A stretch of DNA of 10,606 nt from an uncultured Clostridia bacterium (GCA_937895465.1 CALAYY010000232.1:1-10606); one strand, 5' to 3'; positions 1 to 6,883 are shown, numbered from the stretch's first letter. The notes: generated by a model not told the origin, from the sequence alone. Numbers and translations: made by a program.

Positions 1-21
1 GCAAAGCTATAAGCTTTTTTG

Positions 22-46
22 AACCCCACGTCTAACGTGGGGTTTT
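22..46 (+). terminator. Hairpin, likely rho-independent terminator for a gene entering from the left
   Basis: A perfect 10-bp inverted repeat (AACCCCACGT / ACGTGGGGTT) with a 3-base CTA loop is followed on the plus strand by a short T run (TTTT, then CTTAT). On the minus strand the hairpin is followed by an A run, so it fits best as the end of a rightward gene outside the window that converges on the oadA operon. A smaller 6-bp hairpin with a T run (AAAGCT / AGCTTT, 3-17) lies just before it. The hairpin is seen directly; the gene it serves is inferred. Confidence 0.6.
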
Positions 47-57
47 CTTATACAATT

Positions 58-85
58 AAAGAACCGTCTAATTGACGGTTCTTTT
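58..85 (-). terminator. Rho-independent terminator of the carboxyltransferase operon
   Basis: An 11-bp perfect stem (AAAGAACCGTC / GACGGTTCTTT) with a 5-base loop lies 19 bases beyond the oadA stop. Read on the minus strand the stem ends in TTT followed by AATTG; read on the plus strand it ends in TTTT. It can therefore act in both directions, but its place just after oadA makes it the natural end of the mmdA-like/oadG/biotin carrier/oadA transcript. Confidence 0.75.
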
Positions 86-103
86 GATAACAAGATTTAT
101 TTT

Positions 104-1504
104 TTATACAGGATGAACTGCTGTTTTATCAGTATAAATTTCTGTGTCTATTTTATATTTTGCTGCTTGACGGTTTTGAAAAAATTTGACAGCAATTTGG
201 GGAAATAAAGCATAAGTTAAAACATCTTCTTCTTTTTCCAAATACTCCGCACATTCTGCTTTATATTTTTCAAGCTCGGGTGCTATATCGTCAGCAGGTC
301 TATGGTCTTTTACCTTTTTATCGCCAATAACCTTTTTTACTATTTCAGCATTGGGCTCCATAGGCAATTTTCCGTATTCTCCAGATAGCATATCTTTGGA
401 TTCTTTTGTAACCATTTTGTATCTCTCGCCTGAAAGCACGTTTAAAACAGCTTGCGTTCCAACTATCTGACTTGACGGCGTAACCAAAGGAGGATAGCCA
501 AAATCAGCTCTTACCTTGGGAACTTCCATTAAAACATCGGGCAATTTGTCGCTTGCGCCCTGCTGCTTTAATTGACTGATAAGGTTAGACAACATTCCGC
601 CGGGAACTTGATAAATAAGCGCTTTTATATCTACTGACAAGACATTAGGACTGATTATACCCTTTGATTTTAACTTATCTGCAACACCTCTAAAATGATC
701 TGCTGCTTGGCTTAACAGCCCCAAATCAAGTCCTGTATCATATTGGGTGCCTCGTAAGGTAGCAATCAAAGACTCTGTAGCGGGCTGAGATGTGCCATTG
801 CCCAAAGGTGACAACGCAGTGTCAACAATATCACAGCCTGCCTCTATGGCTTTTAGATAGGTCATATCGCCTGTTCCAGCTGTGTTATGTGTATGTAAAT
901 GGATAGGTAGTTTTATCTCGTCTTTCAAAGCCTTAACAAGTTCATAAGCCTCATAAGGCAGCAACAGATTAGCCATATCTTTAATGCATATAATATCTGC
1001 ACCCATCTTTTCATATTCTTTTGCAAGCTCTACAAAGTATTTCCGTGTATGTACTTGGCTTGTTGTATATGAAATAGCGGCTTCTACTGTTCCGCCGGCC
1101 TTCTTGGTAGCTTCTACCGCCCTTTTTATATTTCTTGCATCGTTAAGGGCATCAAAAATTCGTATTATGTCAATACCGTTTTTTATTGACAATTCACAAA
1201 ACTTGTCAACAACATCATCAGCATAATGCTTATATCCCAAAAGATTTTGACCTCTTAAAAGCATTTGTAACTTTGTATTGGGCATTGCTGCTCTTAACTT
1301 TTGCAATCTTTCCCAAGGGTCTTCGTTTAAAAACCTCAGACAAGAGTCAAAGGTTGCTCCGCCCCAAACTTCCAAAGCATAGTAGCCTATCTTGTCAAGT
1401 AACGGTGCAATAGGCAGCATATCATCTATTGACATACGTGTTGCCGCCTGAGATTGATGGGCATCACGCAATATCGTATCCATAATTTTTATTTTTTTTG
1501 TCAT
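104..1504 (-). CDS. oadA: Oxaloacetate decarboxylase alpha / transcarboxylase 5S-type subunit (biotin-less OadA)
   Basis: A 466-residue carboxyltransferase of the HMG-CoA-lyase-like TIM-barrel family, which moves a carboxyl group between a 2-oxoacid such as oxaloacetate/pyruvate and carrier-bound biotin. The barrel fills roughly residues 5-270 and the PYC_OADA-type domain the rest. Visible family motifs are TILRDAHQS near the start (metal-binding Asp14), GGATFD (48-53), IKDMAN with Lys175, which matches the carbamylated lysine of 5S and pyruvate carboxylase, and the metal-ligand motif HLHTHN (202-207). The protein stops without a C-terminal biotinyl domain; the separate carrier just upstream supplies it. 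The ATG is preceded by AGGAG at good spacing, 27 bases after the carrier gene, so it is the last gene of the operon. The family is certain; the true 2-oxoacid substrate is not. Confidence 0.92.
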   Translation of the reverse strand: MTKKIKIMDTILRDAHQSQAATRMSIDDMLPIAPLLDKIGYYALEVWGGATFDSCLRFLNEDPWERLQKLRAAMPNTKLQMLLRGQNLLGYKHYADDVVDKFCELSIKNGIDIIRIFDALNDARNIKRAVEATKKAGGTVEAAISYTTSQVHTRKYFVELAKEYEKMGADIICIKDMANLLLPYEAYELVKALKDEIKLPIHLHTHNTAGTGDMTYLKAIEAGCDIVDTALSPLGNGTSQPATESLIATLRGTQYDTGLDLGLLSQAADHFRGVADKLKSKGIISPNVLSVDIKALIYQVPGGMLSNLISQLKQQGASDKLPDVLMEVPKVRADFGYPPLVTPSSQIVGTQAVLNVLSGERYKMVTKESKDMLSGEYGKLPMEPNAEIVKKVIGDKKVKDHRPADDIAPELEKYKAECAEYLEKEEDVLTYALFPQIAVKFFQNRQAAKYKIDTEIYTDKTAVHPV

Positions 1505-1531
1505 TTATTTCTCCTAATTTTCACAATACCT

Positions 1532-1942
1532 TTAGCCGATTATTGCTATAACATCACCTGAATTGACATTTTGCCCTTGGCTTATTGAAATATTGACAAC
1601 ACCGTCAGCAGGAGAAACAATATCATTTTCCATCTTCATTGCTTCCAAAACCACTACAACATCGCCTTTTTTTACAGTCGTGCCGCTTTGAGCAGCTATT
1701 TTTAAAATTGTTCCGGGCATAGGTGCTTTTAACTGTGTACCATTAGTAGGAATATTCAACTTTTTAACAGGTGCAGGAGCTGGAGCGGCAGGTGCAGGCG
1801 CAACGGGTGCTGCAGGCATGGGAGTAGATATAGGTGCTGGTGCAGCTACAGGAACTGAAGCCATAACATTAGCTGAAGTGCTCATTTCCTCTACTGCAAC
1901 TTCGTATGTATTTCCATTAACGGTTACTTTAAATTTACGCAT
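1532..1942 (-). CDS. Biotin carboxyl carrier protein (1.3S / MmdC-like)
   Basis: A 136-residue biotin carrier. It has a short N-terminal beta segment (1-20, MRKFKVTVNG), a flexible linker of about 35 residues that is very rich in Ala and Pro (26-59), and a C-terminal biotinyl domain (about 68-136). The biotin attachment motif EAMKMEN places biotin on Lys103, and the hammerhead fold is marked by APMPGTI before it and a Gly-rich turn after it. It should shuttle carboxyl groups between the OadA subunit encoded 27 bases downstream and the MmdA-like subunit encoded at the start of the operon. Its AGGAG ribosome binding site lies within the last codons of the oadG-like gene, and its ATG follows that stop by 5 bases. 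The size and layout match the 1.3S subunit of Propionibacterium transcarboxylase and the small carriers of sodium-pumping decarboxylases. Confidence 0.93.
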   Translation of the reverse strand: MRKFKVTVNGNTYEVAVEEMSTSANVMASVPVAAPAPISTPMPAAPVAPAPAAPAPAPVKKLNIPTNGTQLKAPMPGTILKIAAQSGTTVKKGDVVVVLEAMKMENDIVSPADGVVNISISQGQNVNSGDVIAIIG

Positions 1943-1947
1943 TTTAT

Positions 1948-2214
1948 TTATCTCCTATTTGCTTTTTTTATGCTCTTGACTTTAAACAATTGATTTGTGC
2001 CTGTTATGTCAAGATAATACATTGAAATTGTTGCGGTAATTACAGCAATTAATTCATCATTGTTATTTTGTGTGGGTAACATGTTATTATCATTATTTTG
2101 AAAGTTGCCAAATCTTCCGGCTCTATACATGACAATAATAGAAATCATCAATATTGCCAAAATAACCCCTAAAACAAGCAAGCTTATTCCTAATGCTACT
2201 ATAATTTTATCCAT
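1948..2214 (-). CDS. oadG: OadG-like small membrane subunit of a decarboxylase/carboxyltransferase complex
   Basis: An 88-residue protein with one N-terminal membrane helix (about residues 5-29) ending in a basic turn (YRAGRF). A polar, Asn-rich linker (37-52) follows, then a short conserved tail with DELIAVITATIS (53-64) and a basic end (FKVKSIKKANRR). This helix-linker-ELIAVITA pattern is typical of the OadG/gamma family, which anchors and assembles the alpha and carrier subunits at the membrane in sodium-pumping decarboxylases. The gene starts 2 bases after the mmdA-like stop, with GAGAGG about 8 bases before the ATG, and its last codons carry the ribosome binding site of the biotin carrier gene. 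Family assignment rests on the pattern and the neighbours. Its presence suggests membrane attachment although no beta subunit is encoded here. Confidence 0.8.
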   Translation of the reverse strand: MDKIIVALGISLLVLGVILAILMISIIVMYRAGRFGNFQNNDNNMLPTQNNNDELIAVITATISMYYLDITGTNQLFKVKSIKKANRR

Positions 2215-2216
2215 CG

Positions 2217-3620
2217 CTAAAACCTCTCAACCATGCTAAGCGCAGCAATAAGATAACTGCGAGTCAAGGCAGGCTCTATGATGTCATCAATATAACCCTT
2301 TCGGGCGGCAAAAAACACATCTGCATTTTGGTCGCTATAATCTTTTATGAGACTGTCTAATTGCTTATTGCTGTTATCATTTAGTTTGGCTAATTTTGCT
2401 TTGCCTAATTCTTCTCTTTTTTCAAGGGCTGCTAGGCTATCAACAGGTAATGCTGAGATATCAGCATCTGCCCAAGCTAGAGTATAGTCATACCCTATTC
2501 CGTTAGAAGCAAGTGCAGTATAGCCAAAGCCAGAAGCATGACCTACAATAACCGAAATCAAAGTTCCTTCAAAATTAGCATATTTTGCAACCAGATTGGC
2601 AGCATCTGTCAACAGTCCGTTTTGTTCTGAATCAAGTTCTGGTATTAATCCCAAAGTATCAACAAAATTAATTATCGGAATATCAAGTCCGTCAAATACG
2701 CTTACATATTTTGCTATCTTTTTTAAGGCGTTTTGTGTCAGATATTTTGACACCTTATAATTATTAGCAATTACACCCACTGTCACGCCGTCAATTAACG
2801 CAAGACCGCATACTGCTTCAGGTGCATACTCTTTTCCCATTTCAAAAAAAGAATTTTTATCAAAAACCTCAGAAACAACTGTATGTATATCATTGCTTTT
2901 ATTAAGTACTACTGAAGTTCTGTTTAGATCATCCAAACTTTGGGCATCGTTATAGATATAAGTTATCAGTTTTTTAACTTGGGCAGCAACTTCTTGAGGA
3001 GTTCCTGCAAAATCAGCCTGTCCGCTTACTCCTAAATTAACTTGAACACCGCCGACTTCTGATGCTGTCAATTCTTTTTGAGCAGAAGCAACCAAAATCT
3101 TGGGGCTTGTGGAAGTCATTACAGCATCATTGACCATAAAAATAAAGTCAGCAATTCCGCAGAGTGTTGAAATCATACCGTAGCTTGCTGACTTAACTAT
3201 TAATATATGCGGAACATCCAGTCTTGCTGCTGCCCCCAAAATCTCGCCGTAGCTTTCCAAAACATCTATTCCTTCATCCATACGTGCACCCATAGAATCA
3301 ATTATAGATATAAGCGGGACATTGGCATTAGATGCTTTCAGCATACATTTTACAATCTTTTCAGCATGTAACTTGCCTACTCCGCCTTTTAACACATCGA
3401 TATTCTGACTGAATATACAAACTTCATTATCATTTATCCTGCCAAAACCGCTTACAACTCCTTCTCCAAAAGCCTCGCCTTCTTTGTGATTTTGATAGAT
3501 AAATGAATCCATTTCCACAAAACTCATGTCATCCAAAATGGTTTTTATAAATCTTCTTGGATTTTCACTTGCTTTTTCAAGCTCTTTTCTGCGCTCATTC
3601 AATGCCTTTAATCTTTCCAT
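2217..3620 (-). CDS. Divergent acyl-CoA carboxyltransferase (MmdA / 12S / PccB-like)
   Basis: A 467-residue member of the carboxyl transferase family (propionyl/methylmalonyl/glutaconyl-CoA type), made of two crotonase-like halves (about 20-235 and 245-467). Family traits visible are GEGVVSGFG (52-60), FSQN with KGG and HAEKI (70-89), DSMGARMDEGID (108-119), ADFIFMV (157-163), TASEVGG (185-191) and an AARKGYID-type segment near the C terminus. It is about 40 residues shorter than the usual 505-520, mostly at the N terminus, which lacks the ordinary KGKLTARERI segment. The GG pairs normally found at active-site loops are changed (DSGGAR to DSMGAR, AGGA to YGMI, YGGSY to SGFGY), and the AWP motif reads AWAD. 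It is the first gene of the operon, with AAGGAG 5 bases before its ATG. The fold is well supported; the acyl substrate cannot be named. Confidence 0.85.
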   Translation of the reverse strand: MERLKALNERRKELEKASENPRRFIKTILDDMSFVEMDSFIYQNHKEGEAFGEGVVSGFGRINDNEVCIFSQNIDVLKGGVGKLHAEKIVKCMLKASNANVPLISIIDSMGARMDEGIDVLESYGEILGAAARLDVPHILIVKSASYGMISTLCGIADFIFMVNDAVMTSTSPKILVASAQKELTASEVGGVQVNLGVSGQADFAGTPQEVAAQVKKLITYIYNDAQSLDDLNRTSVVLNKSNDIHTVVSEVFDKNSFFEMGKEYAPEAVCGLALIDGVTVGVIANNYKVSKYLTQNALKKIAKYVSVFDGLDIPIINFVDTLGLIPELDSEQNGLLTDAANLVAKYANFEGTLISVIVGHASGFGYTALASNGIGYDYTLAWADADISALPVDSLAALEKREELGKAKLAKLNDNSNKQLDSLIKDYSDQNADVFFAARKGYIDDIIEPALTRSYLIAALSMVERF

Positions 3621-3666
3621 TTCTTCTCCTTAAAGTATAATCCAAAAAACGACCAAAAATCTCTTC

Positions 3667-3694
3667 AGTTTATTATTTTAAGTGTTTGTGTCAA
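3667..3694 (-). promoter_or_regulatory. Candidate sigma-A promoter of the carboxyltransferase operon
   Basis: On the minus strand a perfect -35 TTGACA (3694-3689) is followed after 16 bases by TAAACT (3672-3667), which matches 4 of 6 bases of TATAAT. It lies between the rluB-like terminator and the mmdA-like start, where an operon promoter is needed, and would leave a 5' leader of about 40 bases. The -10 is weak, and TAATAA at a spacing of 13 is an alternative reading. Confidence 0.4.
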
Positions 3695-3722
3695 ATAAAT
3701 CAACTATAAACTCTCATAATAG

Positions 3723-3772
3723 CAAAAAAACCTGCACACAATTTTGTCACGATAAAAAAGCAGAGTACAGGT
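3723..3772 (-). terminator. Rho-independent terminator after the rluB-like gene
   Basis: On the minus strand ACCTGTAC (3772-3765) pairs with GTGCAGGT (3737-3730), giving 8 bp with one G-U pair, and runs straight into seven T. The loop is long (27 bases) and could fold further. It starts about 30 bases after the stop of the pseudouridine synthase gene and separates it from the carboxyltransferase operon. Confidence 0.7.
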
Positions 3773-3803
3773 ATCTTTATTATTAATTTTTTATAAATAT
3801 TTT

Positions 3804-4520
3804 TTATCCCTTTAATCCTAAAAGATATGCAATTTCTTTTTTGTTAAGGGGTCTATATTTTCCTCTTGTAAGACCGCCTAATCTTATATCGCCGACACTT
3901 ACACGCTTTAGAAATTGTATATCTTTGTCTATACTTTCGAGCATTTTTCGAACTTGTCTGTTTCTGCCTTCATGAATAGTTATTTCCAATCTTGTCGTTT
4001 TTTCCTCAAATTCCAAAACTTTTACATGGCAAGGCGCGGTTTTTTTTCCGTCAATTATCACTCCTGAGCTTAGCTTGATAATTTCTTCGGGCGTTATAGC
4101 GCCTTTTATTCTGGCAATATATGACTTGTTAATATTATGGCTGGGATGAGTTAAAATATTAGTAAGATCTCCGTCATCCGTTAGCAACAGCAAACCTTCG
4201 GTATCATAATCCAATCTGCCTACAGGATACACCCTGCGGCCGTCGGGCAATTTGACCAAATCCATAATTGTGGGTCTATTAAATTCGTCATTAGTAGTGG
4301 TCACATAGCCTTTGGGCTTGTTGAGCTTTAAATAAATAAAGTCTTCTGCCGGTTTGACAGTTTTTCCGTCAACAGTCACAATGTCTTTATCAGGATTAAT
4401 ATCAACGGCCAAATCATTAATTATTCTTCCATTAAGCTTGACTCTTTTTTCGGCAATAAACTGTTCGCTTTTTCGTCTTGAAGCAAGACCGCATAAAGCC
4501 AGATAACGATTAATTCTCAT
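3804..4520 (-). CDS. rluB: RsuA/RluB-family ribosomal RNA pseudouridine synthase
   Basis: A 238-residue RNA-modifying enzyme that turns a uridine of ribosomal RNA into pseudouridine. It has an N-terminal S4 RNA-binding domain (about 1-60, RINRYLALCGLASRRKSEQF) followed by the RsuA/RluB/RluE/RluF catalytic domain. The catalytic aspartate is Asp104 in GRLDYDTEGLLLLT, with KLNKPKGYVTT (65-75) ahead of it and the closing motif EGRNRQVRKM near residues 184-193. The length is normal for the family. In Bacillus subtilis the enzyme in a similar gene context, RluB, modifies the 23S peptidyl-transferase region, so that role is likely but inferred. An AGGA ribosome binding site precedes the ATG. The gene has its own candidate promoter upstream and a terminator downstream, so it looks monocistronic. 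Confidence 0.9.
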   Translation of the reverse strand: MRINRYLALCGLASRRKSEQFIAEKRVKLNGRIINDLAVDINPDKDIVTVDGKTVKPAEDFIYLKLNKPKGYVTTTNDEFNRPTIMDLVKLPDGRRVYPVGRLDYDTEGLLLLTDDGDLTNILTHPSHNINKSYIARIKGAITPEEIIKLSSGVIIDGKKTAPCHVKVLEFEEKTTRLEITIHEGRNRQVRKMLESIDKDIQFLKRVSVGDIRLGGLTRGKYRPLNKKEIAYLLGLKG

Positions 4521-4556
4521 GTGTTCCTTTTGTCTTGATAATTTTTTATGTGTTTT

Positions 4557-4585
4557 ATATTAAACCTTATAGCCATTTATTGCAA
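4557..4585 (-). promoter_or_regulatory. Candidate promoter of the rluB-like gene
   Basis: On the minus strand TTGCAA (4585-4580) and TAATAT (4562-4557), each 4 of 6 to consensus, are separated by exactly 17 bases and would start RNA about 30 bases before the ATG. A perfect TATAAT (4593-4588) also lies in this gap but has no good -35 at a normal distance. I see no terminator between mgtC and this gene, so readthrough may also contribute. Confidence 0.35.
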
Positions 4586-4616
4586 GTATTATAAAAGCAA
4601 GCTCTTTGACAAATCA

Positions 4617-5267
4617 TCAATTAGACACTTTTTCAACGGATATTATATAATCGTTTTTTTCCATTATCTCTTTTAATTCAATATCTGATTTTATTTTATC
4701 GCTTCTTATATACCCTGAACAAACCAATTTATCCTGCTCATAATTTAAAGAAACGTGATAATAATCTTTTACTCCAAATAAGTCTTTTATTCTGGTCTGC
4801 TCATCCGCTTTTGAATAAAAGTTTACCTTATATGTAAAGAATTCTTTTGACCTCAAAAACTTGATATCAAGATGCATAACAAACTGGAAAGTTACTATTA
4901 CCAAAGTAGCTCCTACACTAAGGTAATACAATTCTCCCCCTACGCTCATACCTATTCCTGCTGTAACCCATATACCTGCCGCAGTGGTAAGTCCTTGTAT
5001 GGAATGCTTTTTGTACATAATCATACCTGCGCCCAAAAAGCCTATGCCTGTAACAATTTGAGCGGCAACTCTAGCCCCATCAAAGTTGCCAGAAAAACCG
5101 TGTTTAGATACAATCATCAATAAACACGCTCCTCCTGAAACAAGGGCATGCGTCCGCAAACCTGCCTCTTTATATCTTAATTTTCTTTCCAAGCCAATCA
5201 TTGCACCCAGCAGCATTGCACCTGCTACCTGCAATAAAAAAAACATCTGCTTAATAAAAAATTCCAT
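4617..5267 (-). CDS. mgtC: MgtC/SapB-family membrane protein
   Basis: A 216-residue protein with four or five hydrophobic helices in its first 135 residues and a soluble C-terminal domain (about 145-216) of the ACT-like kind. Family signatures are GAMIGLERKLRYKEAGLRTH (21-40), ARVAAQIVTGIGFLGAG (65-81) and QGLTTAAGIWVTAGIGM (91-107). MgtC proteins are linked to growth at low magnesium and, in some pathogens, to survival in host cells and inhibition of ATP synthase; most Firmicute members have no proven role. The first ATG is kept because it puts GLER at residue 25, as is usual in the family, although its AGGA lies very close to the ATG. No magnesium riboswitch or long leader is present (only 72 bases separate it from the previous gene), so magnesium control is not supported. 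Confidence 0.88.
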   Translation of the reverse strand: MEFFIKQMFFLLQVAGAMLLGAMIGLERKLRYKEAGLRTHALVSGGACLLMIVSKHGFSGNFDGARVAAQIVTGIGFLGAGMIMYKKHSIQGLTTAAGIWVTAGIGMSVGGELYYLSVGATLVIVTFQFVMHLDIKFLRSKEFFTYKVNFYSKADEQTRIKDLFGVKDYYHVSLNYEQDKLVCSGYIRSDKIKSDIELKEIMEKNDYIISVEKVSN

Positions 5268-5294
5268 ATCCTACAAAAACCCCTTTTTGTTTTA

Positions 5295-5323
5295 ATATTA
5301 CCATTATAAAATTATCATTTCAA
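5295..5323 (-). promoter_or_regulatory. Candidate promoter of mgtC
   Basis: On the minus strand TTGAAA (5323-5318) and TAATAT (5300-5295) stand 17 bases apart. A second reading in the same place is TTGATA (5329-5324) with a perfect TATAAT (5308-5303) at a short 15-base spacing. Both fall in the 72-base gap between the carboxypeptidase stop and the mgtC start. No terminator hairpin is visible in this gap. Confidence 0.4.
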
Positions 5324-5339
5324 TATCAAAAATTACTAT

Positions 5340-6491
5340 TTAACACCCGCTTTCCGTATTCAAGATGTATTCCAATCGTTCTTTAAACGGCAAAATTTTA
5401 ACATCTTCCTTAATAACAGCTTTAGCAGAAAAGATTTTTTTGTCTTGAAGATATCCGCTGACTTCTCCCACTTTAGTTCCTTTTTTCATAGGTGCATAAA
5501 GTGTTGGTCTTATATTTATATCGTAATTAAAGTTCTTATATTCTTCATCACTTAATGGATAACAAAACTCTTTATCTGTCACTATTTCGACACTTTGTTG
5601 TTTGCTTCTTAATACATTAACATCGCCTAAGGATTTTTTGGGAGAAACCAAAATACGCATAGGATAAGTTGAAAAAGCCAAATCCATAAGCCGCATGCAT
5701 TCTTCAAACATAGGTCCGCAATTTAGAACCACACAGACCACTTGCATATTGTCTTTTTTTGCGGCACTTACCAAACAGCGTCCGGCTTTTTTTGTAAAAC
5801 CGGTTTTAACACCGTTACCGCCATCAAACATAGATAATATTTTATTTTTGTTATTCATTATTCTGGGATAATCTCTGCCTTCCCATGTCGCCTTGTGAAC
5901 TTTAGTAGAAACTATCTCTTTAAAAACAGGATTTTTCATTGCATAAGCGCTGATAAGGGCTAAGTCATAAGCTGTGGTATAATGTTCAGGATGATGTAAG
6001 CCGTGAGGATTGACAAAATTAGAATTTTTTGCGCCCACTTTTACAGCAAGATTGTTCATAAGAATACAAAAATCTTTTACGCTGCCTGCCGTATGAATAG
6101 CAAGTGCAACTGCAGAATCATTTCCTGACCGGAGCATAAGTCCGTACAGCAAGTCCCGTATGCTTATTTTTTCGCCTATTCCAAGATATATAGAAGAACC
6201 TTCTATTCCTACAGCTTCTTTTGGAATTGTGACTATCTGGTCCAAATCCTTGCAATTTTCTATAACAGTAATTGCTGTCATTATCTTAGGCGTGCTTGCC
6301 ATTTCACGCCTTTGGTGCATGTTGTGCGAAAACAAAAGCCGGCCTGAATTGACTTCTATAAGAGCCATTGAAGATGCACTTGTTGAGGCTTGTACTCCAT
6401 TATATGAATTTGCCTGTATAAAAATCAAATACAGGGCAAATAACATGGGCATTAAAAATGCAAGCAATAAGTTTTTATTTTTCTTTTTCAT
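5340..6491 (-). CDS. Secreted D-alanyl-D-alanine carboxypeptidase (PBP5/DacB/DacF family)
   Basis: A 383-residue low-molecular-weight penicillin-binding protein that removes the terminal D-Ala of peptidoglycan stem peptides outside the membrane. A basic, hydrophobic N terminus (KKKNKN, then about residues 8-27) is the signal sequence or anchor. The three serine-peptidase motifs are intact: STPK (Ser66 nucleophile, Lys69), SGN (122-124) and KTG (229-231). A C-terminal beta-rich PBP5-type domain spans about 285-370. The protein ends shortly after a possible amphipathic helix (LPFKERLEYIL), with no hydrophobic C-terminal helix. The ATG overlaps the ytfJ stop by one base (TAATG) and has no clear ribosome binding site, which suggests translational coupling. 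Neighbouring ytfJ and the likeness to the Bacillus dacB region hint at a spore-cortex role, but a general cell-wall role fits equally well. Confidence 0.92.
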   Translation of the reverse strand: MKKKNKNLLLAFLMPMLFALYLIFIQANSYNGVQASTSASSMALIEVNSGRLLFSHNMHQRREMASTPKIMTAITVIENCKDLDQIVTIPKEAVGIEGSSIYLGIGEKISIRDLLYGLMLRSGNDSAVALAIHTAGSVKDFCILMNNLAVKVGAKNSNFVNPHGLHHPEHYTTAYDLALISAYAMKNPVFKEIVSTKVHKATWEGRDYPRIMNNKNKILSMFDGGNGVKTGFTKKAGRCLVSAAKKDNMQVVCVVLNCGPMFEECMRLMDLAFSTYPMRILVSPKKSLGDVNVLRSKQQSVEIVTDKEFCYPLSDEEYKNFNYDINIRPTLYAPMKKGTKVGEVSGYLQDKKIFSAKAVIKEDVKILPFKERLEYILNTESGC

Positions 6492-6883
6492 TATGACTTT
6501 TGAGAGTTTTTATCCGTTATCAAAGACTCAACCAAATCAGGTACAATATTCAACAACTTATCGTAAGCATTTTCGCCGTTTATGGTCATAATTTTTATGC
6601 TTTTACCGTTGTCAACCAAAAAGCCTATTGGGGAAACGCTTACTCCTCCGCCGCTGCCGCCGGCAAAAGGAAAAGTCTCCATCTTTTTATTATTATTGAT
6701 GTCACTATATTCTCCGCCGCCTGTAACAAAGCCCATAGTAACTTTTGAAACAGGTATTACTACCGTACCGTCAGGTGTTTTTACGGGATTTCCTACTATT
6801 GTATCCGTATCAACCAATGACTTAATTTTTGTCATGGATGAAGCCATCAGTCTTTCTATCGGATGCTCATATTCACTAATCAT
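6491..6883 (-). CDS. ytfJ: YtfJ / GerW family protein
   Basis: A 130-residue protein of the GerW/YtfJ family. In Bacillus these are spore proteins, and GerW is needed for the cortex-lytic enzyme SleB to work during germination. The family pattern is clear: an N-terminal helix (HPIERLMASSMTKIKSLVD), VVGNP-like TIVGNPVKTPDGTVVIPVS (28-46), a glycine-rich stretch GGGEY (55-59), and GGSGGGVSVSPIGFLV (75-90). I place the start at the ATG at 6883, because AAGGAG lies 7 bases before it and family members begin close to HPIE. The alternative TTG at 6904 has no ribosome binding site. The gene overlaps the DUF2953 stop by 8 bases and the carboxypeptidase start by 1 base. It suggests a spore-forming ancestry, but homologues also occur in non-sporulating Clostridia. 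Confidence 0.9.
   Translation of the reverse strand: MISEYEHPIERLMASSMTKIKSLVDTDTIVGNPVKTPDGTVVIPVSKVTMGFVTGGGEYSDINNNKKMETFPFAGGSGGGVSVSPIGFLVDNGKSIKIMTINGENAYDKLLNIVPDLVESLITDKNSQKS

Noticed and set aside
984..1226. Plus-strand open frame of 80 codons opposite oadA
   Set aside because: It lies wholly inside the well-supported oadA gene on the other strand, has no ribosome binding site of note, and its composition is what the complement of coding sequence gives.
1766..1867. Repetitive Ala/Pro-coding stretch in the biotin carrier gene as a DNA repeat element
   Set aside because: It encodes the flexible Ala-Pro linker usual in biotin carriers; the repetition follows from the amino-acid composition.
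3632..3637. TATACT just upstream of the mmdA-like gene as a -10 element
   Set aside because: It lies so close to the ribosome binding site that RNA would start inside or after it, and no fair -35 stands at the right distance.
3621..3803. A riboswitch or small RNA in the largest intergenic gap
   Set aside because: The gap is explained by the rluB-like terminator, a candidate promoter and a ribosome binding site; no aptamer-like conserved structure is visible.
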